Assembly: GCF_014489115.1 (NCBI RefSeq)
Contig: NZ_JACTAH010000002.1
Coordinates: 1,408,586-1,472,585, forward strand
Length of the DNA: 64,000 bases
Direction: 5' to 3'
Source: Thauera sedimentorum
GTDB taxonomy: Bacteria; Pseudomonadota; Gammaproteobacteria; Burkholderiales; Rhodocyclaceae
This document shows, in pieces, positions 32,435-43,066 of this stretch (positions within the stretch are counted from its first letter, which is position 1; each line of letters starts with the position of its first letter). The translations under genes were made by a program, and so were the position numbers. The notes beneath the pieces are model-generated. The model did not search any database and had not been told where the DNA came from. It saw nothing but the letters and a program-made list of their open reading frames with translations.

Positions 32435-33255
32435 GTGCGCCGGTCGCCATCACCGTCGCGCCCAACGGCGCCCGCCGCGGGAAGGGCGACCATGCGGCGA
32501 TTCCGCTCACCCTGGCCGAGATCGTTGCCGAGGCGTGTGCCTGCCGCGCCGCGGGAGCGTCCATCCTGCACCTGCATGTACGCGAAGCCGACGGCCGCCA
32601 TAGCCTGGACGCGGGGCGCTACCGCGAGACCATGGCCGCGGTGCGCGAGGCCTGCGACATCGTGCTGCAGCCGACCACCGAGCGGGTCGGCATCTTCGCC
32701 CCGGCCGACATGATGCGCGTGCAGCGCGCGCTGGCGCCGGAGATGATCACCTTCAACCTGCAGGAACTGCTCGAGCCCGACGGCCCGGAGCAGGTGGCCG
32801 CGGTGCGCGACTTTCTCGCCGAGACCGCGGCGGCCGGCACGGTGCCGCAGTACATCGTGTACAGCCCCGAGCAACTGGCCGTGCTGCGCCGCTGGTGGGA
32901 AGACGGCTGGCTGCCGCAGGCCGAACCCTACGTGCTGGTGGTGCTGGGCCGTTACGCGGACAGCGTCAGCCGCCCGGCGGACATCCTCAGCTACCTGCCC
33001 TTCCTGCCCGAGCGATGGCGATGGGGCGTGTGCGCCTTCGGGCGCGAGGAACTGGCCTGCGTGGTGCAGGCCGCGCTGGCCGGCGGACACTGCCGGGTGG
33101 GTTTCGAGAACAACCTCACCGCCGTCGACGGCACGCCGCTGGCCGGCAACGCCGAGCAGGTCGGCCGCCTGGCCGGCATCCTCGGCCAACTCGGCTTCGC
33201 CGTGGCCGACCCGGCCGCGGTACGACAGACATTCGGCATCGCCCGCGGGCGATGA
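32431..33255 (+). CDS. Beta-keto acid cleavage enzyme (BKACE, DUF849; Kce-like)
   Basis: 274-residue TIM-barrel metalloenzyme of the DUF849/BKACE family, whose founding member Kce converts 3-keto-5-aminohexanoate plus acetyl-CoA to acetoacetate plus an acyl-CoA. Zinc ligands are present as His47 and His49 ([11 protein letters not shown]) and Glu226 (GFENNL), close to Kce positions 46, 48 and 230. The family uses many beta-keto acids, so the substrate is not predictable from the name. It is coupled to the aminotransferase upstream and followed by trpG after 16 bases. Confidence 0.9.
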   Translation: MSAPVAITVAPNGARRGKGDHAAIPLTLAEIVAEACACRAAGASILHLHVREADGRHSLDAGRYRETMAAVREACDIVLQPTTERVGIFAPADMMRVQRALAPEMITFNLQELLEPDGPEQVAAVRDFLAETAAAGTVPQYIVYSPEQLAVLRRWWEDGWLPQAEPYVLVVLGRYADSVSRPADILSYLPFLPERWRWGVCAFGREELACVVQAALAGGHCRVGFENNLTAVDGTPLAGNAEQVGRLAGILGQLGFAVADPAAVRQTFGIARGR

Positions 33256-33271
33256 ACGCAAGGAAGCAATC

Positions 33272-33853
33272 ATGCTGCTGATGATCGACAACTACGACAG
33301 CTTCACCTACAACCTGGTGCAGTACTTCGGCGAACTCGGCGAGAAGGTCAAGGTGTTCCGCAACGACGAGATCACCGTGGAGCAGATCGGCCTGATGAAG
33401 CCCGACCACCTGGTGATCTCCCCGGGGCCGTGCTCGCCGGCCGAAGCCGGCATCTCGGTGGCGGCGATCCGCGAGTTCGCCGGCAAGATCCCCATCCTCG
33501 GCGTGTGCCTCGGCCACCAGAGCATCGGCGCGGCCTTCGGCGGCAAGATCGTCCATGCCCAGCGCCTGATGCACGGCAAGACCTCGCCGGTGCATCACAA
33601 TGATGTCGGCGTGTTCCGCGGCCTGCCCAATCCGCTGACCTGCACGCGCTACCACTCGCTGGCCATCGAGCGCGCCAGCCTGCCGGAGTGCCTGGAGGTC
33701 ACCGCGTGGACCGAGGACGGCGAGATCATGGGCGTGCGCCACAAGACGCTGGCGGTCGAGGGCGTGCAGTTTCACCCCGAGTCCATCCTCACCGAACACG
33801 GCCACGACCTGCTGAAGAACTTCCTCGAACAGACCCGGGAGACCGTGCAATGA
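33272..33853 (+). CDS. trpG: Anthranilate synthase component II TrpG (glutamine amidotransferase)
   Basis: 193-residue class I amidotransferase giving ammonia to TrpE and probably also to PabB. The triad is Cys79 ([10 protein letters not shown]) with His-Glu in [14 protein letters not shown] terminus [19 protein letters not shown] is typical of TrpG/PabA. The stop overlaps the trpD start by four bases. Confidence 0.95.
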   Translation: MLLMIDNYDSFTYNLVQYFGELGEKVKVFRNDEITVEQIGLMKPDHLVISPGPCSPAEAGISVAAIREFAGKIPILGVCLGHQSIGAAFGGKIVHAQRLMHGKTSPVHHNDVGVFRGLPNPLTCTRYHSLAIERASLPECLEVTAWTEDGEIMGVRHKTLAVEGVQFHPESILTEHGHDLLKNFLEQTRETVQ

Positions 33854-34890
33854 CGATCACCGCCCAACAGGCCCTGCAGCGCACCATCGACCATCGCGAG
33901 ATCTTCTACGACGAGATGCTCTCGCTGATGCGCCAGATCATGGCCGGCGAGATCTCTCCGCTGATGACCGCCGCCATCCTCACCGGCCTGCGGGTCAAGA
34001 AGGAGACCATCGGCGAGATCACCGCCGCGGCGACGGTGATGCGCGAGCTCTCGGTCAAGGTGCATGTGGCGCCGCCGCACGATCATTTCCTCGACGTGGT
34101 CGGCACCGGCGGCGACGGCTCGCACACCTTCAACATCTCCACCGCCACCATCTTCGTGGCCGCCGCCGCCGGCGCGCGGGTGGCCAAGCACGGCGGGCGC
34201 AGCGTGTCGTCCAAGTCGGGCGCGGCCGACGTGCTCGAGTCGCTCGGGGTCAATCTGAATCTCTCGCCCGAGCAGATCGCCGCCTGCGTGGAAGAGACCG
34301 GCGTGGGCTTCATGTTCGCCCCCAACCACCACAGCGCGATGAAGAACGTCGCCCCGGTGCGCCGCGAGATGGGCGTGCGCACCATCTTCAACATCCTGGG
34401 GCCGCTGACCAACCCGGCCGGCGCGCCCAACACCCTGATGGGCGTGTTCCACTCCGACCTGGTCGGCATCCAGGCGCGCGTGATGCAGCGCCTGGGCGCC
34501 AACCATGTGCTGGTGGTGCACGGCCTGGACGGCATGGACGAGGTCAGCCTGGGTGCGGCCACCATGGTGGGCGAGCTCAAGGACGGCGAAGTGCGCGAGT
34601 ACCAGATCCACCCCGAGGACTACGATCTGGCCATGGCCGGCACCCGCAACCTGCGGGTGGAGGACGCCGACGAGTCGCGCCAGGTGCTGATCGGCGCGCT
34701 GGAGAACAAACCCGGTCCGGCGCGCGAGATCGTCATCTTCAACGCCGGGGTGGCCTTGTACACCGCCAATCTGGCGGACTCCATCGGCAGCGGCATCCTG
34801 CGCGCGCGCGAGGCGGTGGCCAGCGGCGCGGCGCGCGCCAAGCTGGACGAATTCGTGCGCTTCACCCAGCAGTTCGGGAGTGCCTCGTGA
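33850..34890 (+). CDS. trpD: Anthranilate phosphoribosyltransferase TrpD
   Basis: Transfers the phosphoribosyl group of PRPP to anthranilate. 346 residues: [14 protein letters not shown] (PRPP loop), [58 protein letters not shown] and [13 protein letters not shown]. Start 33850 overlaps the trpG stop; the end overlaps trpC by four bases. Confidence 0.97.
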   Translation: MTITAQQALQRTIDHREIFYDEMLSLMRQIMAGEISPLMTAAILTGLRVKKETIGEITAAATVMRELSVKVHVAPPHDHFLDVVGTGGDGSHTFNISTATIFVAAAAGARVAKHGGRSVSSKSGAADVLESLGVNLNLSPEQIAACVEETGVGFMFAPNHHSAMKNVAPVRREMGVRTIFNILGPLTNPAGAPNTLMGVFHSDLVGIQARVMQRLGANHVLVVHGLDGMDEVSLGAATMVGELKDGEVREYQIHPEDYDLAMAGTRNLRVEDADESRQVLIGALENKPGPAREIVIFNAGVALYTANLADSIGSGILRAREAVASGAARAKLDEFVRFTQQFGSAS

Positions 34891-35675
34891 GCGACATCCT
34901 CAATCGCATCAACGCGGTCAAGCGCGAAGAGGTCGAAGCGGGCAGGGCGGCGATGCCGCAGGCCGAGGTCGAACGCGCCGCGCGCGCCCAGCCCGCGGCG
35001 CGCGATTTCGTCGGCGCCCTGCGCGCCAAGATCGCCGCCGGCCGTCCCGCTGTGATCGCCGAGGTCAAGAAGGCCAGCCCCTCCAAGGGCGTGCTGCGCG
35101 AGGACTTCCGCCCCGCCGAGATCGCCGCCTCGTACGAGGCCGCCGGCGCGGCCTGCCTGTCGGTGCTCACCGACCGCCAGTTCTTCCAGGGCTCGCCGGA
35201 CTACCTGCAGGCCGCCCGTGCCGCCTGCGCGTTGCCGGTGCTGCGCAAGGACTTCCTGATCGATCCCTGGCAGGTGTTCGAGGCCCGCGCGATGGGCGCC
35301 GACGCCATCCTGCTGATCGCCGCCTCGCTGAGCCTGGAAGAGATGCAGGAGATGGAGCGCATCGCCCATGAGCTCGGCATGGGCGTGCTGGTCGAGGTGC
35401 ATGACGGCGCCGAGCTCGACCTCGCGCTGCAGCTGCGCACCCCGCTGCTCGGCATCAACAACCGCAACCTGCGCACTTTCGAGGTCTCGCTGGAGACCAC
35501 GCTGGACCTGCTCGCGCGCATCCCGCCGTCGCGCATCGTGGTGACCGAGTCCGGCATCCTGCGCGCTGGCGACGTCGCGCTGATGCGCGCCAACGGCGTC
35601 AACGCCTTCTTGGTCGGCGAGGCCTTCATGCGCGCCGACGATCCGGGCGAGGGCCTGCGCGCCCTGTTCGGCTAA
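34887..35675 (+). CDS. trpC: Indole-3-glycerol phosphate synthase TrpC
   Basis: Closes the indole ring from CdRP. 262 residues, TIM barrel with [20 protein letters not shown] (catalytic Lys region), [41 protein letters not shown] and [11 protein letters not shown]. Separate from TrpF, which with trpBA must lie elsewhere. Confidence 0.97.
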   Translation: MSDILNRINAVKREEVEAGRAAMPQAEVERAARAQPAARDFVGALRAKIAAGRPAVIAEVKKASPSKGVLREDFRPAEIAASYEAAGAACLSVLTDRQFFQGSPDYLQAARAACALPVLRKDFLIDPWQVFEARAMGADAILLIAASLSLEEMQEMERIAHELGMGVLVEVHDGAELDLALQLRTPLLGINNRNLRTFEVSLETTLDLLARIPPSRIVVTESGILRAGDVALMRANGVNAFLVGEAFMRADDPGEGLRALFG

Positions 35676-35681
35676 GGGCGC

Positions 35682-38600
35682 ATGGCCGGGCAGCCGACGG
35701 CCACCCCGACCGCCGCGCGCCGCATTCGGCGCGTCGCGCCGAAGGTCCTTGCCGGGCTGCTCCTGTTCTTCCTCGCGGCGCTGCTGTGGCTGCTGGCCAC
35801 CCAGTCCGGTTTGCGCGCCGCGCTGGGCCTGGCTGCCTGGGCGAGCGGCGGGCGGCTGACGGTCAGCGCGCCCGAGGGGCGCTTGATCGGCCCGCTCTCC
35901 ATCGGCACGCTCGGCCTGGAAGACGCGGGTCTGCGCGTCGCCGCGGAGCGGCTTGAACTCGACTGGCAGCCGCGCGAGCTGCTCGCCGGCCGCCTGCAGG
36001 TCGACCGGCTCGCCATGGCCGCCCTGCGCGTCGCCACCGCACCCGGCGACCCGCAAGCGGCGAGCCCCGCATCACCGCCGGATAGCTTGCGTCTGCCGCT
36101 CGCGGTCGCGCTGCCCAAACTGCAGGTCGAGCTGCTGGCCGTCGAACCGTGGACCGCGGCGGATGACGGGCGGGCGCCGTTCGAGCTGCGCCAGCTTCGT
36201 GCTGCGGCGCACAGCGACGGCCGCCTGCACCGTATCGACCACCTGGAGCTGTCCCTGCCCGAGTCGAAGGTAGGCGTGGAGCGGCTCACCCTGGCCGCCG
36301 ACGCGCCCTTTGCTCTGGGCGGCGAAGGCGGGCTGGAGGGGGCCATCCAGGGGCGCGCCTTCACTGCCCGCTTCACGCTCGCCGGCGACCTGCTCGCTCC
36401 GCTGCTGCGGCTCGATGCCGAGGGCGAGGGGCTGAGCGGCCACGCCGAGGCGCTGGCTGCGCCCTTCGATGCGGTGCCGCTGCGCCGCCTGCAACTGGCG
36501 CTCGGCGAGCTGGACCCGGCGGCCTTCGTCGATGGTGCCCCCCGGGCGGCCTTGCGGCTCAGCGCCGAGTTGCGCGGCGAGGCTTCCGCGGAATCCGGCG
36601 GGGAGTGGACGCTGGGCGGGCCGCTGCAGATCGACAACGCCCAACCGGGGCGCATCGACGAAGGGCGCCTGCCCTTCACCCGCATCGCCGGAACGCTGGG
36701 CTGGCAGGCGAGGGGGGCGCGGGTCGACGATCTGGCGGTTGCGCTGCCGGGCGAGGGACGTCTGAGTGGTTCCCTGGCCTGGCAGGCAGATGAGGTGCCG
36801 GGCGCCGAAGCGGCTGCGGCGCTGCTGCCGGGCCGCGTGCAGGCCGCGCTGTTGCTTTCCGCCATCGACCCGGCCTTGCTGAACGAGAGCTGGCCGGCGC
36901 TGCGGCTCTCCGGCCGCATCGAGGCCGAGTCGGCGGGCAGCTTGCAAACTGCGAATGCCGAACTCGACGCGGACGGCGCGACGCTGAACGCGGACCTCCG
37001 CCTCGATCGCGCCGAGCCTTCCGCGCCGGCCTTCGAGCTGCAGGCCGCGCTGCGCGGCCTGCCCTGGCGCCGCCTCTCGACCGATGCGCCGGAGGGGGTG
37101 CTGGGCATGGACCTGGGCGCGCAAGGCAGATGGTCCGACGCGCCACAGGCTGCGCTCACCCTGCGCCTGGCCGACAGCCGGCTGGCCGGCAAGGCGCTGG
37201 GCGGAGGCGGCCGGCTGGCGCTGGCCGGTGAGCGCGTGCATGACGTGGATCTCGGATTCGAGGTCGGCGGCAACCGCATCCTTCTCGCCGGTGCCTGGGG
37301 GCAGGCGGGCGACCGCCTGCGCCTCGTGCTAGACGCGCCGCAGCTGGCCGAGCTGGGACTCGGGCTGGGTGGTCGTGCGGGCGGGGAAGTGGAGCTCTCC
37401 GGGAGCCTCGCCGAGCCGGCCGGCGCATTCACGGTGTTCGCCGAAAACCTGCTGCTGCCGGGCGGCCTTCGCCTGGCCGGAGCGAACGGTCAGGGGCGGC
37501 TGGAGGCCGGGCTGGACGGACCGTTCCGGCTGGCCCTGGGGCTGTCGGGCGTGGGCGGCGCCGAGGCCGCGGACGGCGCGGCGTGGGTGGACGCCGGACA
37601 GCTTGTGGTGGAGGGTAGCCGTGCCGCGCACCGCATCGAGCTCTCCGCGCAAGCCGGCGAGGACAGCCTGCAGGCCGGCCTGGCCGGTGGCTTCGCTGGC
37701 GACGCGCTGCATTGGCAGGGGCGGCTCATGCAGTTGCAGACCGCCGGGCGCTTCCCAGCACGGCTGGTCGAGGCGGTCGCGCTGCAGGCAGGGCCGGGGC
37801 GGGTGGAACTGGCCCCGGCGCGCATCGACGCCGGCGAGCAGGGCAGCATCCGTCTGGCGCACACCCTGTGGACGCCTCAGCGCGCGGAGTTTCGCGGGTC
37901 GCTGTCGGGCCTGGCCTTCGGCCTGCATACCCGCGCGGACGGCCGCCCGCGGCGCGGGCCCGGCCCGCTGGTGCTGGGGGCCGAATGGGATGTCCGCCTG
38001 GCCGATACCGCGGAGGGCGAGCTGCGCGTGTTCCGCGAGGCCGGCGACCTGCAGGTGAGCGGCGAGATCCGCACCCGCCTCGGCCTGGAGCATCTGGAAG
38101 CCTGGCTGACCGCGCGCGACAACCGCCTGGCGCTGGCGGTCGATGCGCGGGGCAGCGAACTGGGCACGCTCACCGGTTCTTTGACTGCTCTGGCCGAACG
38201 TACGCCGGAGGGCGGCTGGCGCCTGGTGCCGGACGGCGCCCTGCTGGGTTCCGCGCATCTGGCGATGCCGTCGATCGCCTGGATGGGCCGCCTGCTGCAG
38301 GAAAACGTCGAGACCGCCGGACGCCTCGCCGCGGACTTCACGGTGTCGGGCACGCCGGCCGACCCCTTGGCCAGCGGGCGGGTGAGCGGCAGCGAGATCG
38401 TGCTCGCCCTGGTCGACCAGGGCCTGCACCTGTCCGGCGGCGAACTGCTGGCCGAGTTCGACCGCGACCGCCTGCGCCTCACCCGTCTGGACTTCGTGTC
38501 GCCCAACCGCGTGCGCCCGCGCGACCCGCGCCCGCCGGTGGACGCGCTCACCGCCACCCCGGGCACGCTCGGTGCGCAAGGCGAGATCGCGCTCGACAGC

Positions 38601-39605
38601 GGCGTAGGGCGTTTCGATTTCCGTGCCGAGCGCCTGCCGCTGCTGCAGCGCCCCGACCGCTGGCTCATCCTCTCGGGCGAGGGCGAGGCGCGTTCGACAT
38701 GGAGCACGCTCGCGCTCAAGGCAGACCTGCGCGCCGATGCCGGCTACGTGGAACTGGCCGACACGCCGCCGCCCAGCCTGTCGGACGACGTGGTGGTGCT
38801 CGGCCGCGAAGCGCCTGCCGGCGGCGGACTGGGGGTGGATGCCGACATCCGCGTGTCGCTCGGCGAGCAACTCTATCTGTCGGCGCTCGGCCTCGATACA
38901 CGGCTCACTGGCGAACTACGCCTGCGCCGCAGTGCAGGGCGGCCGCTGTCGGCCACCGGCACCATCGCCACCGCGGGCGGCAGCTTCCGCGGCTACGGCC
39001 AGCAACTGAGCATCGAGCGCGGGCTGATCAACTTTCAGGGCGCGCTCGACAACCCGGGGCTGAACGTGGTCGCGCTGCGCAAGGGGCTTGCGGTGGAGGC
39101 CGGGGTGGCGATCGGCGGCAGCGCGCGCCGGCCGCAGGTGCGGCTGGTGTCCGACCCGCCGGTGCCGGACCCGGAGAAGCTGTCGTGGATCGTGCTGGGC
39201 CGCGCGCCGGATGCCGGGGCCGGCGCGGATCTCGGCCTGCTGCTGCCGGCCGCGCAAGCCCTGCTCGGCGGCCCGGGCGGCGGCATGACCGAGCAGCTCT
39301 CGCGCAGCCTGGGCTTCGACGAGTTCAGCATTGGCCAGGGCGAGGTCGGCGGCGCGTCGCGCCGCGCCACCAGCCGGGTGGTCGGCAGCGGTACCGCGGT
39401 GGAGGGCGACAGCACGCTGGGCGGGCAGGTGCTGACCGTGGGCAAGCGCCTGTCCAGCGACCTCTACCTGTCCTTCGAGCAGAGCCTGGGCGGGGCGGAG
39501 AGCCTGGTCAAGCTGACCTATCAGCTCAGCCGCCGGGTGTCGCTGGTGGCACGCGGCGGTACCGACAACGCGATCGACGCCTATTACACATTTTCATTCC
39601 GCTAG
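35682..39605 (+). CDS. tamB: TamB-type translocation and assembly protein (DUF490)
   Basis: Very large (1307 residues) AsmA/TamB-family protein that spans the periplasm as a long beta-structured groove and is linked to outer-membrane protein insertion and phospholipid transport. Seen are a single N-terminal anchor (KVLAGLLLFFLAALLWLLA), more than a thousand residues of repetitive beta-strand sequence, and a C-terminal DUF490/TamB domain (about 960-1307) ending in a porin-like YYTFSFR. Its usual partner TamA is not next to it: trpC ends 6 bases before the start. Confidence 0.92.
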   Translation: MAGQPTATPTAARRIRRVAPKVLAGLLLFFLAALLWLLATQSGLRAALGLAAWASGGRLTVSAPEGRLIGPLSIGTLGLEDAGLRVAAERLELDWQPRELLAGRLQVDRLAMAALRVATAPGDPQAASPASPPDSLRLPLAVALPKLQVELLAVEPWTAADDGRAPFELRQLRAAAHSDGRLHRIDHLELSLPESKVGVERLTLAADAPFALGGEGGLEGAIQGRAFTARFTLAGDLLAPLLRLDAEGEGLSGHAEALAAPFDAVPLRRLQLALGELDPAAFVDGAPRAALRLSAELRGEASAESGGEWTLGGPLQIDNAQPGRIDEGRLPFTRIAGTLGWQARGARVDDLAVALPGEGRLSGSLAWQADEVPGAEAAAALLPGRVQAALLLSAIDPALLNESWPALRLSGRIEAESAGSLQTANAELDADGATLNADLRLDRAEPSAPAFELQAALRGLPWRRLSTDAPEGVLGMDLGAQGRWSDAPQAALTLRLADSRLAGKALGGGGRLALAGERVHDVDLGFEVGGNRILLAGAWGQAGDRLRLVLDAPQLAELGLGLGGRAGGEVELSGSLAEPAGAFTVFAENLLLPGGLRLAGANGQGRLEAGLDGPFRLALGLSGVGGAEAADGAAWVDAGQLVVEGSRAAHRIELSAQAGEDSLQAGLAGGFAGDALHWQGRLMQLQTAGRFPARLVEAVALQAGPGRVELAPARIDAGEQGSIRLAHTLWTPQRAEFRGSLSGLAFGLHTRADGRPRRGPGPLVLGAEWDVRLADTAEGELRVFREAGDLQVSGEIRTRLGLEHLEAWLTARDNRLALAVDARGSELGTLTGSLTALAERTPEGGWRLVPDGALLGSAHLAMPSIAWMGRLLQENVETAGRLAADFTVSGTPADPLASGRVSGSEIVLALVDQGLHLSGGELLAEFDRDRLRLTRLDFVSPNRVRPRDPRPPVDALTATPGTLGAQGEIALDSGVGRFDFRAERLPLLQRPDRWLILSGEGEARSTWSTLALKADLRADAGYVELADTPPPSLSDDVVVLGREAPAGGGLGVDADIRVSLGEQLYLSALGLDTRLTGELRLRRSAGRPLSATGTIATAGGSFRGYGQQLSIERGLINFQGALDNPGLNVVALRKGLAVEAGVAIGGSARRPQVRLVSDPPVPDPEKLSWIVLGRAPDAGAGADLGLLLPAAQALLGGPGGGMTEQLSRSLGFDEFSIGQGEVGGASRRATSRVVGSGTAVEGDSTLGGQVLTVGKRLSSDLYLSFEQSLGGAESLVKLTYQLSRRVSLVARGGTDNAIDAYYTFSFR

Positions 39606-39614
39606 GGCGGAATG
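39595..39614 (+). other. Perfect 8-bp hairpin spanning the tamB stop codon
   Basis: CATTCCGC-TAGG-GCGGAATG, with the TAG stop in the loop. No U-run follows, so it may stabilise the mRNA 3' end or be a weak terminator. Confidence 0.45.
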
Positions 39615-39677
39615 CTTGGGCAGTGCCGCGGTCACACGGACGCAAGACATAACATACCCGACAGAGGAGGACCGGCC

Positions 39678-40238
<561 letters not shown>

Positions 40239-40289
40239 AGCCCGGCAGCATGCGGCGGGGCGGGCGGGAGACGCCGGCGCCGTATCCGG

Positions 40290-40295
40290 TAGAAT
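40290..40295 (+). promoter_or_regulatory. Candidate -10 box (TAGAAT) for the FKBP gene
   Basis: TAGAAT 38 bases before the FKBP start, in the gap after msrA. No clear -35. Confidence 0.35.
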
Positions 40296-40333
40296 CGCGC
40301 CTTCCAATCACCGACAGCAGAGCAGGAGCATCC

Positions 40334-40678
40334 ATGTCCCAGACCACCACCGCCAGCGGCCTCGTGATCGAAGAGCTGGAAGTCGGCAGCGGCGAAGCCG
40401 CCGCCAAGGGCCACACCGTCACCGTGCATTACACGGGCTGGCTGACCGACGGCAAGAAGTTCGATTCCAGCAAGGATCGCAACGACCCCTTCGAATTCCC
40501 GCTCGGCGCCGGCTACGTGATCCGTGGCTGGGACGAGGGCGTGCAGGGCATGCTGGTGGGCGGCAAGCGCAAGCTGACCATCCCGCCGGAACTGGGCTAC
40601 GGCGCACGCGGCGCCGGCGGCGTGATCCCGCCGAATGCCACCCTGGTGTTCGAGGTGGAACTGCTCGGCGTGCGCTGA
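40334..40678 (+). CDS. FKBP-type peptidyl-prolyl cis-trans isomerase
   Basis: Single-domain FKBP of 114 residues with no signal peptide, so cytoplasmic. Conserved core: [82 protein letters not shown] precedes the ATG. A REP element begins 28 bases after its stop. Confidence 0.95.
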   Translation: MSQTTTASGLVIEELEVGSGEAAAKGHTVTVHYTGWLTDGKKFDSSKDRNDPFEFPLGAGYVIRGWDEGVQGMLVGGKRKLTIPPELGYGARGAGGVIPPNATLVFEVELLGVR

Positions 40679-40706
40679 GCGAAACAGGCCGACGCCAGGT
40701 CGGCAT

Positions 40707-40774
40707 GTAGGAGCGGCCTTGGCCGCGATGCGGCCTTCGGGGAAACGGCGACCGCATTGCGGCCAAGGCCGCTC

Positions 40775-40778
<4 letters not shown>
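40707..40778. repeat. REPIN copy B
   Basis: Two 27-base inverted arms (40707-40733 and 40752-40778) differing at one position, separated by 18 bases. The outer end is GTAGGAGC, each arm containing GCGGCC-TT-GGCCGC. It lies between the convergent FKBP and recQ genes, and the recQ stop codon is inside its right arm. Same 27-18-27 layout as the copy at 61611-61682. Confidence 0.92.
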
Positions 40779-42601
<1,823 letters not shown>

Positions 42602-42641
42602 CGGCGCTATTCTACTTGGCCGCCGCCGGGCTCGCTGCGCG

Positions 42642-42659
42642 GACCGGCCGGGGCCGGTC
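42642..42659. other. 18-bp palindrome between recQ and the small gene
   Basis: GACCGGCC-GG-GGCCGGTC, 41 bases upstream of the recQ start and 23 before the candidate -35 of the small gene. It could be an operator for either divergent promoter. GC-rich context makes chance palindromes more likely. Confidence 0.35.
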
Positions 42660-42681
42660 GCCGGCATGGCGAGTGCGGCAC

Positions 42682-42710
42682 TTGACCGCGGCGGCGGGGG
42701 CGCCGATATT
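42682..42710 (+). promoter_or_regulatory. Candidate sigma-70 promoter for the 89-residue protein and signalling genes
   Basis: -35 TTGACC (42682-42687, five of six), 17-base spacer, -10 GATATT (42705-42710, four of six). The predicted transcript would have a leader of about 40 bases ending in a strong GGAGGAGG ribosome-binding site. Confidence 0.55.
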
Positions 42711-42754
42711 CACGTTGTATCGGCTGCACGAGCACATGCAGGAGGAGGAACGTG

Positions 42755-43024
42755 ATGCCGAAGACCGACACCAGCAGACTGTTCGCCGCCTATCCGCATC
42801 TGGCGGAGATCGGCGAAAAATGGGGCTCCCGGGAATGCCGCAAGTTGATAAACGGCTTGATGAACGACACCCGCAGTGGCGGGCGGAGCGGTTTTCCGCC
42901 CGAACACGCCTCGACCATCATGATGTTGCTGCTCGAGCACGACCGCGAGTTCCCGGACTTCGACGAGAGTGCGACGACGAGCTGGTGGGAGCGGGACCAG
43001 GGCCGCAAGGGCGTTCAGGACTGA
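42755..43024 (+). CDS. Small uncharacterised protein (89 residues)
   Basis: I do not recognise the family. The start is well supported: GGAGGAGGAA ends five bases before, and a candidate promoter lies upstream. The protein is soluble and mixed-charge, with no signal peptide or membrane helix: a helical N terminus (FAAYPHLAEIGEKWGSRECRKLINGLMNDTR), a glycine/arginine turn, HASTIMMLLLEHDREFPDF and an acidic-aromatic end ESATTSWWERDQG. It is followed after 42 bases by the REC-EAL gene, so a role in that signalling group is possible. Only context suggests it. Confidence 0.75.
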   Translation: MPKTDTSRLFAAYPHLAEIGEKWGSRECRKLINGLMNDTRSGGRSGFPPEHASTIMMLLLEHDREFPDFDESATTSWWERDQGRKGVQD

Positions 43025-43066
43025 CCTGGCAGCGCACATGCTGCCGCGTGACCGCAGGTTGCTTCG

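Noticed and set aside
42642..42659. GACCGGCC palindrome as a firm operator
   Set aside because: Palindromes of G and C arise often by chance at this base composition and it has no second copy; kept only as a low-confidence feature.
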